From positions 1,104,001 to 1,168,000 of the forward strand of contig MU008167.1 of NCBI GenBank assembly GCA_010909165.1: DNA of 64,000 nucleotides. Reading direction: 5' to 3'. The notes under the pieces are model-generated. The model did not search any database and was not told where the DNA came from. It saw nothing but the letters and a program-made list of their open reading frames with translations. Numbering within the stretch: the first letter of the stretch is position 1; each line of letters starts with the position of its first letter. Position numbers and translations under genes: made by a program. The DNA comes from Anthoceros angustus. Taxonomy: Eukaryota > Streptophyta > Anthocerotopsida > Anthocerotales > Anthocerotaceae. This document shows positions 1 through 7,512 of this stretch, piece after piece.

Positions 1-850
1 CGGTGAAGGAAGGCGATGAGGATGGAACATCGGTGGCGAGCAAGGGGTCATCGAGTTGTTAACTGCATGTAGTTGCGGTGTAGATAGGGATAAGGGCTCA
101 AGTGTGAAAGTGAAAAGGCGGTGATCACAGAAGAATTGGAGGTGAAGAACAAGCGCGAAGGTGGTCATGGCATCAAGTATCTGGATGTGAGCACGAGCAG
201 TAGAGGGTGCATGGTATGTTTGTTGTGTAGACGGCAAGTGCAGTGGCAGGACGACCCACAGGTAAGACCAAGTGACATTCAGTCGTTGCAATCAGGCCAG
301 CTTGTGTTGACTAACAAGCAAGACACTCGCTTTGCAAGGCCGGTTGCAAACATAGGTAGTCTTCCAGGAATCAACCAGTTCATATGGTTGTTTGACCAAC
401 ACTAACAACACCCGTTTTCCAAATTCTGAGAGCATCAAAGAGGGGTTCCCATTGGGGACAACACAGGTGGTTGACATGGATATGGAAGCAGACCACACTT
501 GCAAATCATGCTTCCGGAGAATGAGCACAAGTGTTCCACAATTTCCAGACAGGCCATGGGAAGACAAATGGAAAACACCTTTGGTAAGGAAGTATCACCG
601 GTAAACCCGAGCGACCGAGACATTTACGGGTTGCAAGCATTTTCTTTGTATATGGAATCACACCATGAGGGCTGCAACATAGAGTTTTCCTTATGATCAT
701 AGAGATCTTTTGAGTGGCGGAAGGGGCATGAGCAGGCAAAGCTCGTGTGGACCCGATTCGTGAAGGGGCCTTTCAGCGGAACATCACTGTTCATGCATCG
801 GTGTTTGATCAACGCCTTGAAGGGTTCTTAATGTCGAGCACAACATACAT
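1..850. repeat. Left copy of a ~0.8-kb direct repeat in retroelement debris
   Basis: This stretch matches 1825-2645 in the same orientation. Matching blocks include the 'gtgatcac...agaattgg' region, the cysteine-containing reading frame at 392-604 (again at 2210-2419), and the block ending in 'gatcatagagatcttttgagt'. The copies differ by substitutions and by many 1-10 bp indels. No complete reading frame survives. The Ty3/gypsy integrase tail between the copies suggests a retroelement, but whether these are LTRs or a plain duplication is not resolved, and no clean TG...CA ends are visible. Confidence 0.6.
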
Positions 851-953
851 CATAGCTTGAGGCACAAGGTGGCGGGAGTCCGCTCACCCCAGGTGACATC
901 TGAGTCAAAAATCTGCACAAGGCATCTAGACAGGTATCACTCGTTGTAACAAC

Positions 954-1274
954 TTGGCCCGGTTTCGTAACTCTAAGCAACACTCATCCACATCTTGTGT
1001 CCAGTCAATGGACAATCTGGCCATCGCACAGCACAGAGATCAACTGAGGTATGCATTCACACGAGGAGGATCATGGAAGCCAAAGGCCAGAAAGTTCGAA
1101 GTAGGTGATTTCGTGTATCTTCAGCATCGTCCTTCTGGCACTTTGGACGTAAACACGGGACGGTTAATTTTGAGAGTGGTGAACGTTGGTGAGCAAGGGG
1201 TCATCGAGTTGGAAGGGCAAGATGGGCGCAAGGAGCACATGCGACATCCGCCCTCGCCACTTGCCGAATCTTGA
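954..1274 (+). mobile_element. Ty3/gypsy integrase C-terminal fragment
   Basis: The frame encodes about 106 residues containing 'FEVGDFVYLQHRPSGTLD', a run of hydrophobic beta strands ('LILRVVNVGEQGVIELEG') and 'GRKEHMRHPPSPLAES'. This is the pattern of the C-terminal domain of Ty3/gypsy integrases, where a VGD-hydrophobic motif is followed by a small barrel and a histidine/proline-rich end. No integrase catalytic core or reverse transcriptase is found nearby, so this is a fragment. The frame starts without a real start codon context and is not a host gene. Confidence 0.6.
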
Positions 1275-1824
1275 TACGCGCCAACCACAAGCATGGAAGC
1301 CACCGCTGATCTCGTGCGGCAACACCGTGGTCAAATCACGACCAATCGATGTTGTTGTGTGACTGCAACCAAGGACATCATGTCTTTTGTCTTCGACCGC
1401 TGAAAGCGATCCTAAGGAGAATGGTTTTGTCACAAATGCACGACGGAAAAGTTAGGGCGAAAGAAGCTGGGGGCTGTAAACGCGACTCACGGTGTGGGCG
1501 TGCGGGAAGAGAGTCACTAAAGGGAAGGTCTATAAAACCCACATTTGCCTTATCGGTTGTGTGAGACGACAATGGGTTGTGAGCAAGGGAAGTAAAGGTG
1601 GACGGAGGATTGGCGGGCACGAAGGAGGATTCTAATAGACTGGAGGATTCAGATCTATTGGAGAAGGCCCGACAATTTGCCGGAGAAATACAGTGTGAGT
1701 GCATCGATCCGCAGGAGAAAGGTGAACGGGGTCACACAAGGCATGTGGGAGAGAAAGCTAATTGCGGTGACTGCGGGTGCGAGAAGCAAGGAAGGCGGCT
1801 CGATCCGGACATCAACGAGTTGTT

Positions 1825-2645
1825 GCGGTGAAGGAAAGGCGATGACGATGGAACATCGTAGCAAGCACACGATCGAGCGATAATCGAATTGTTAACAAAG
1901 TGCATGTAGTTGCAGTGTAGATAGGGATAAGGAGCTCAAGTGACAAAAGTGAGAAGGCGGTGATCACGTAAGAATTGGGGTGAAGAACAAGCGAAGGTGG
2001 TCATGGCATCAAGTGTCCGGATGTGAGCACGAGAGGGTGCATGGTATGTTATGTAGACGGCAAGAATAAAGGTGACGACCCATGTAAGACCAAGTGACAT
2101 TCACTGGTAATCGTGCCACTTGTGTTGACTAACAAGCAAGACACTCGCTTTGCAAGGCCAGTTGCAAACCTAGGTAGTCTTCCAGAAATCAACCAGTTCA
2201 TATGGCTGTTTGACTAACACTAACAACACCCGTTTTCCAAATTCTGAGAGCATCAAAGAGGGGTTCCCATTGGGGACAACACAGGTGGTTGACATGGATA
2301 TGGAAGCAGACCACACTTGCAAATCATGCTTCCGGAGAATGAGCACAAGTGTTCCACAATTTCGCATGTGCCATGGGAAGACAAATGGAAAACACCTGGT
2401 AAGGAAGTATCACCGGTAAACCCGAACGACCCGAGACATTTCGAGTTGCAAGCATTTTTGCTGTATATGGAATCACACCATGAGGGCTGCAACATAGAGT
2501 TTTCCTTATGATCATAGAGATCTTTTGAGTCGGCAGAAGGCAGCAAAGCTTCGTGTGGACCGCCATCGTGAAGGGGCCTTTCAAAAATCGGAACATCACC
2601 GCTCATGCATCGTGTTTGATCACCGCCCATCAAGGGTTCTTAATG
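1825..2645. repeat. Right copy of the ~0.8-kb direct repeat
   Basis: Second copy of the 1-850 sequence, same orientation. Similarity ends around 2645, where the two flanks diverge. The copy carries small deletions relative to the first, for example within the conserved short reading frame at 2210-2419. Confidence 0.6.
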
Positions 2646-3124
2646 CTGCACAAGGAAAACCAGCTGACCTACGAAGTCTGAAAGTTTGGCTAAGTCACTT
2701 GCACAGAGAAAAGGCAGGGCGTTTCGCCATCGGATACCCACGAGCTTTCTACAGGGTGTTTGCTTGCTTACACACAGGAGTGTTGGAATGGGATGAAGCC
2801 ACTCTGGAATCTTGGTATCTTCTGAACGACAATGTGGGTGATTATCTGAGGGCACAGTGTATCGAAAAACAGTATTATGTAAATGGTTTGAATGGGTAGC
2901 AACTGCCTAGGGTGAAGACTGAACTAGATAGCGATGAAGAAGAAGAGCTCATGGCGCGGCATCGAGCGAAAGAGCAACGCAGTTGGGCAAAGCACAAGTT
3001 GATGAGTATTTCGATCCGGAAGAGCGGCGTGTGGGCTGCGTTATTAGCCAGGAGAATGGATCACGATAAACCGTCGGAACCACAACTAAGGGATGGCATG
3101 TTCCAAGGTTTTACGATTCTCTGA
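2525..3124 (+). pseudogene. Unrecognised interrupted reading frame, probably transposon-derived
   Basis: A frame at 2525-2899 (containing 'LRSLKVWLSHLHREKAGRF' and 'WDEATLESWYLLNDNVGDYL') ends in a stop, and 12 nt later an acidic frame at 2912-3124 continues ('DSDEEEELMARHRAKEQRSW'). The composition looks protein-like, but I recognise no family. Its start lies within the direct repeat, so it may be part of a retroelement whose frame has decayed. Confidence 0.3.
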
Positions 3125-3189
3125 CATTTGAGAGTGCCAAAGTGGTGCTTTCACAACATGACGCGCCATCTGAGCCCAACTTTGGCGGG

Positions 3190-3860
3190 GGCCATTTGTA
3201 AACGCAGTGAGGCGGAGGTGGTGATGGCGCATGTGGCCCAAGGTTACGAGTTGATAGCAAGTAGTTGAAAGACTTTTTTTGTGGATTTTGATAGGATGGC
3301 TGCCATGTCCGCTATCTTGGCGTGGCGCCAGTCATAATGTGATGGTAGAAAGAGGTAGATAAGAATCAGGTGTGATGGTGTGTGTGTGCTATGTGTGTGG
3401 TGGCATGATGAGTGGCATGGTATGGAAATAGGATGGTGTCGTGGTTATGTGGACCATACAAGCGAGTCTGGTCAAGCGCAATTAAGGCTCGTGGCGAAGA
3501 TCTCCGACATGTGCGGGTGTGATCACGGCTTGAATTCGGGCGATAATTAAGATCGGCGGTGTAGGCTACAAAGTCCAGCAATCCGTCATTGAGGGCGGAT
3601 TGTTGATGTCTGATTCAAGAGAACAGCCAGACAGATCCCAAGCACTTTTTCATGTACCTTGTGATGCTTCAGCTGTGGTGTGTGCATAGGATAACCATCC
3701 CAAGCCAGTAAATTTTGCCATTTGCAAACGCAGTGAGACGGAGGTGGTGATGACGCATGTGGCCCAAGGTTACGAGTTGATAGCAAGTAGTTGAAAGACT
3801 TTCTGTTTTGTGGATTTTGATAGGATGGCATGCTGCCATGTCCGCTATGCGGCCGTGGCG
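3190..3860. repeat. Short duplicated LINE-5' segment with TG-rich spacer
   Basis: About 140 bp at 3190-3330 recurs at 3714-3860 (shared blocks 'aacgcagtgag', 'gtggcccaaggttacgagttg' and 'gtggattttgataggatgg'). The second copy leads into the LINE reading frame at 3810. Between them is a TG-rich stretch (3372-3425) and otherwise unrecognised sequence. Confidence 0.5.
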
Positions 3861-4244
3861 CGACATGGCTCCGCCTTCTGGAAGGAATTCCACTCTAGGT
3901 CCCCCGTTCTCCTCAAATATAATCCCGAACTTCTTTCCTTTGTTGATGGAATTTACCATATCCCCTCTGCTATCCCCTCTCCTAAGTCCTTTGATCTTGG
4001 TCTAAGGATTTTTTTGCCAGATCTCATGGCCAAAGCCACAAAGAAGCTTCGGAGCGAGACTGCTATGGATCCTGCTTGCATCCCTAGAGACCTGTTTCAT
4101 TATGCTGACCATGTCTCACTCTCGTCTCACCTTGCTTCCCTTTTCAATGATGCTCTCTCCCATGGATTTCCGGATAGCTGGTGTGAGAATGATATTCATT
4201 TAATTTTGAAGGCTGGTGTGACGCGGAAGCGAAGTAATGCATAA
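3810..4244 (+). mobile_element. LINE (non-LTR retrotransposon) reverse-transcriptase N-terminal fragment
   Basis: The frame reads through a segment typical of the start of LINE reverse transcriptases: a proline-rich linker, 'DPACIPRDLFHYADHVSLS', then 'LASLFNDALSHGFPDSW' followed by a hydrophobic stretch and 'LKAG'. This matches the family pattern in which a host-strand helix ends in 'fPdsWk...i..l.K.G'. The rest of the palm domain is absent here. The same piece is repeated at 5100-5400 with small deletions. Fragment, not functional. Confidence 0.6.
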
Positions 4245-4363
4245 AGAAAAATACATTACAATAAAGAGCAAAGGAGATGCCTTAAATATAAAAATGTGTA
4301 TGTGTCCTTTGGGTTTAATATATTGTTCCAATGCACGATGACTTTCGCTACCGCTCTCACCCG

Positions 4364-5017
4364 TCAGTCCAATAGGTTCGACATCAGCCATCCGTTTGAG
4401 AACCGCTGCATCCCCGGCTTCAAGGGCGCCGCCTTGGCTGCCTCCACCCTCCCTTTTACCTTAAGGGGCTCCGGAACTACGCCCCCAATCTCTTCCACTG
4501 GCCGATTGTAGACCGCTCGCGGGACAGTCCATCTCCTTAGGTCCTCCTCAAGCTCTTGGGCGGGCCGATTTTGTTGGCCGTCGCCAGCATCTTCGGCATA
4601 GTCCCGGACCGTCGCTATCAAATGTCCACACCGGAAGATGTTCAGTGCGATCTGCGCTCCTCCACCTCCTCCGGCCAAGGCTCAATGGTGGCCTTTGGTG
4701 ACAATGTTCTTTTCCACTAGGCGCCAGGGCTCCCAGACCTCCGCCGCCTTCTTGGGTCCCATACTCGCCGCCGGTGGCGTCTTTGTGGTGGTGGGCAGCA
4801 ATGCTCTCCGCTTGCCCGCCGCGATGAACGCTATGTTCGGGGGAGATGGCCGCTCGTAGTGGCGCTTGAGCGTCGGAAAAGGTAGCGCCCGAGCGGTGCA
4901 CAGGCGGTGGCTGCAGCCGAGAAGTCGCCGAGAGAATGGCCTTCTCGCCGAATGTCGGAAGTCAAGGCGGAGGAGGACGTCCTTTCGCTGCCCATAACTG
5001 CCAGAGTCTTGCATCAC
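4364..5017 (-). mobile_element. Gag-like transposon fragment (family also at 5.6-6.0 and 15.8-16.3 kb)
   Basis: Minus-strand frames give 'WEPWRLVEKNIVTKG', then, after frame breaks, the 'RPAQELEEDLRRWTVPRAVYNRP' and 'EEIGGVVPEPLKVKGRVEAAK' blocks. The same protein order is best preserved at 15817-16275 on the other strand, so this is a decayed, inverted copy. The domain is unrecognised to me. It resembles plant transposon gag or putative transposon proteins. Confidence 0.5.
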
Positions 5018-5568
5018 TTACTCTAGCCTTATGCCGCCTGCGCATGTACAGGTCGTGGTTACACGCCTGCTGTGCCAACCTGCGGTCCTCGTCCAGCATG
5101 CCGTTCTCCTCAAATATAATCCGAACTTCTTTCCTTTGTTGATGGAATTTACCATATCCCCTCTGCTATCCCCTCTCCTAAGTCCTTTGATCTTGGTCTA
5201 AGGATTTTTTTGCCAGATCTCATGGCCAAAGCCACAAAGAAGCTTCGGAGCGAGACTGCTATGGATCCTGCTTGCATCCCTAGAGACCTGTTTCATTATG
5301 CTGACCATGTCTCACTCTCGTCTCACCTTGCTTCCCTTTTCAATGATGCTCTCTCCCATGGATTTCCGGATAGGTGTGAGAATGATATTCATTTAATTTG
5401 AAGGTTTGGTGTGTGTGAGCCAGTAATGCATAAAGAAAAATACATTACAATAAGAGCAAAGGAGATGCCTTAAATATAAAAATGTGTATGTGTCCTTTGG
5501 GTTTAATATATTGTTCAATGCACGATGACTTTCGCTACCGCTCTCACCGTCGATCAATAGGTTCGACA

Positions 5569-6018
5569 TCACCATCCGTTTGAGAACAGCTGCATCCCGG
5601 CTTCAAGGCTTGGCTGCCTCCACCCTCCTTTTACCTTAAGGGCTCGGAACTCGCCCAATCTCTTCCAGCGATTGTAGACCGCTCGCAGGACCTGCACGGT
5701 CCATCTCCTTGGGTCCTCCCTCAAGCTCTTGGAGCGGACGATTTTGTTGGCCGTCGCCAGCATCTTTCGGGCATAGTCCCGGACCAGCGTTACGCTATCA
5801 AATGTCCACACCGCCTGGAAGATGTTCAGGTGCCAGTCCTGCACCAGCTCCTCCACCTCCTCCAGCCAAGGCTCGAAATCTGGGTAGCGCCTGGTGACAA
5901 TGTTCTTTTCCACTAGGCGCCAGGGCTCCCAGACCTCCGCCGCCTTCTTGGGTCCCATACTCGCCGCCGGTGGCGTCTTTGATGGTGGTGGGCAACAATG
6001 CTCTTCGCTGCACCGCGA
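5569..6018 (-). mobile_element. Second copy of the gag-like fragment
   Basis: A continuous minus-strand frame of 129 residues (5569-5958) includes 'WEPWRLVEKNIVTRRYPDF', 'EELVQDWHLNIFQAVWTFDS' and 'VRDYARKMLATANKIVRS'. It matches 15817-16275 and, with more frame damage, 4364-4760. It belongs to the second tandem unit of the 3.9-6.3 kb duplication. Confidence 0.55.
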
Positions 6019-6284
6019 TGAGCGCTATGTTCGGGAGATGGCCGTAGTGGCGTCAGAAAAGGTAGCGCCCGAGGCGGTGCAGAGCGGTGGCTGGCCTTCT
6101 CGCCGAGAATGGCCGGCGTCGAGAATGTCGGAAGTCAAGCGGCGGAGGGCGTCCTTTCGCTGCCCATAAGCGCAGTCTTGCATCACTCTAGCCTTATGCC
6201 GCCGCTGCTCTGCGCATGTACAGGTCGTGGTTACACGCCCTGCTGTGCACAACCTGCGGTCGTCCATTGCATGCCGTTCTCCTC

Positions 6285-6560
6285 TCTGCGCCCACGTGGC
6301 CCCCTTGCCAAACACGCTCCACCCCTTTCCCGAAGTTACTTGTCCCAGCGGACTTATCGCGGCCTACTCCGGAGTCCAGTCCGGACTCCCCCCAGCTTAC
6401 TCCGGAGTTTAGTCTGGCGCGGCTCACGCCAGGGTTTCCCGCTACTCGTCCTTATGCCTTTCAATCGTCCATTCCTCTTTCACCCGTTCCTGACCTTATT
6501 TCCCCCTTTTTCGCCTTATTTTCCACTCCACACTAACAAAAAAACAAAAACAAGCTCATT
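6285..6560. mobile_element. CT-rich transposon segment, inverted copy of 13.76-14.45 kb
   Basis: Sequence such as 'ctactccggagtccagtccgg' and 'ctccggagtttagtctgg', and the end 'cctaaggggggagcc', are reverse complements of the 13.8-14.4 kb region, where the same motif is expanded into a long tandem array. Only two or three units are present here. No coding potential is credited to the open frames through this biased sequence. Confidence 0.5.
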
Positions 6561-6584
6561 ATCTTCCTAAGGGGGGAGCCTCAG

Positions 6585-7110
6585 TCCACAGTTACCTAAG
6601 TTCCCCCATGTCTTTCAAGCTTTGCTCTTTAACTGGTCAATTTCGTGTCAGCTCCCATTAGCTCGGGGTTGAGACTAACCGCTGGCTAAAGCCAGCCCCT
6701 CCTCGGGAAGATCGTATTTGCAGGCTCTGTTCTTCTAATACGGAATGCGAAATGCACTTTCTCTTTTATTGCCCTGCTTTTAGATATCCGGGCCAAATAC
6801 TCTATCCTTTTTTAGTGTGCAGGTTTTTCCCTGCAGCACTTTTTTTCCTTTCTCCCAAGCTCTCTGCTCTATGTCTTTCTGAGATGCTTCATCACAGGCT
6901 GTCCTTGCTTGGCCCCCTGTAACTTTCTTGTCAATCCTCCGCCTTTTATTTTCCCTGTTCCTGCTTCTCTAGTTCAGGTGTACGTATATGTACATCCTCC
7001 TTCATCCAATTTATGGCTGTATAAGTTCTGTTCGATGGTGGTTTTTCCACCTTAGTGAACATAAATAAAGTTGTTGTTGTATAAGAATATCGTTATTAAG
7101 CATCCTGCGC
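6585..7110 (+). mobile_element. LINE 3' end with zinc-knuckle-like C-terminus and (TTG)n tail
   Basis: Read from about 6615, the sequence encodes 'SFKLCSLTGQFRVSSH', a stop, then 'LGVETNRWLKPAPPRED', 'RICRLCSSNTECEMHFLFY' and 'CPAF'. The CxxC...C..H....C pattern is the terminal zinc-binding segment common in plant LINE ORF2 proteins. A 3' untranslated part follows and ends in 'gaacataaataaagttgttgttgt', a simple-repeat tail typical of target-primed insertion. The in-frame stop shows decay. Confidence 0.6.
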
Positions 7111-7204
7111 TTGGATCGGTACTTAAATGGGGTGCCTAAAGGGAATGGATGCCTTTATGCAAGTAGTTTAGGCACACCTTGTGCAAGTTGTTAAGTACCA
7201 AGTG

Positions 7205-7262
7205 CCATGACAGAAATCCGTCCTTAGTGGACTTAAATAAAATTCTTCTTCTATCTATGGTC
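7205..7262 (+). mobile_element. Second LINE-like 3' tail with (TTC)n
   Basis: 'ccttagtggacttaaataaaattcttcttc' has the same build as the tail ending at about 7080 ('ccttagtgaacataaataaag' plus TTG repeats) but carries TTC repeats. It is probably the 3' end of a related LINE, severely 5'-truncated. Confidence 0.4.
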
Positions 7263-7431
7263 ACCTTATTCGGAAAGCAGCGCACAAGCCCACGGGTAGC
7301 TGGCTACCTATGTCTATGTGTATCCATGTGTGATAAAAAGGGAAGTTTCAGGTATATGTGATCCGTTTCCGGATTCAGGAGGACGCCAACCGGTAGACGG
7401 TAATAAATTCCCCAGGCCCCCAGCCTATCCT

Positions 7432-7439
7432 AGGGTTTG
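7432..7439 (+). promoter_or_regulatory. Telo-box-like motif upstream of the symplekin paralogue
   Basis: 'tagggttt' lies about 75 bp before the ATG at 7513. In plants this telo-box core is common near transcription starts of housekeeping genes. This is a motif match only. A nearby 'gtaagt' at 7445 could also mark a 5'-leader intron donor. Confidence 0.3.
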
Positions 7440-7512
7440 AGCTGGTAAGTCCTGGCTCCTGACTAGCGTGTGGTGTGAGCAACGAGAGGAAAGGTGAGAG
7501 TTGGAGGGAGGC

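Larger units (their letters stand above)
3904..6284. repeat. ~1.2-kb tandem duplication with 11-bp microhomology at its junctions
   Basis: Unit 1 (3904-5100) is repeated as unit 2 (5101-6273) in direct tandem orientation. The 11-mer 'ccgttctcctc' stands at 3904, 5101 and 6274, at the left edge, the internal junction and the right edge. Each unit carries the LINE fragment (+) followed by a gag-like transposon reading frame (-, 4364-4760 and 5569-5958). The copies differ mostly by small indels. Confidence 0.75.
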
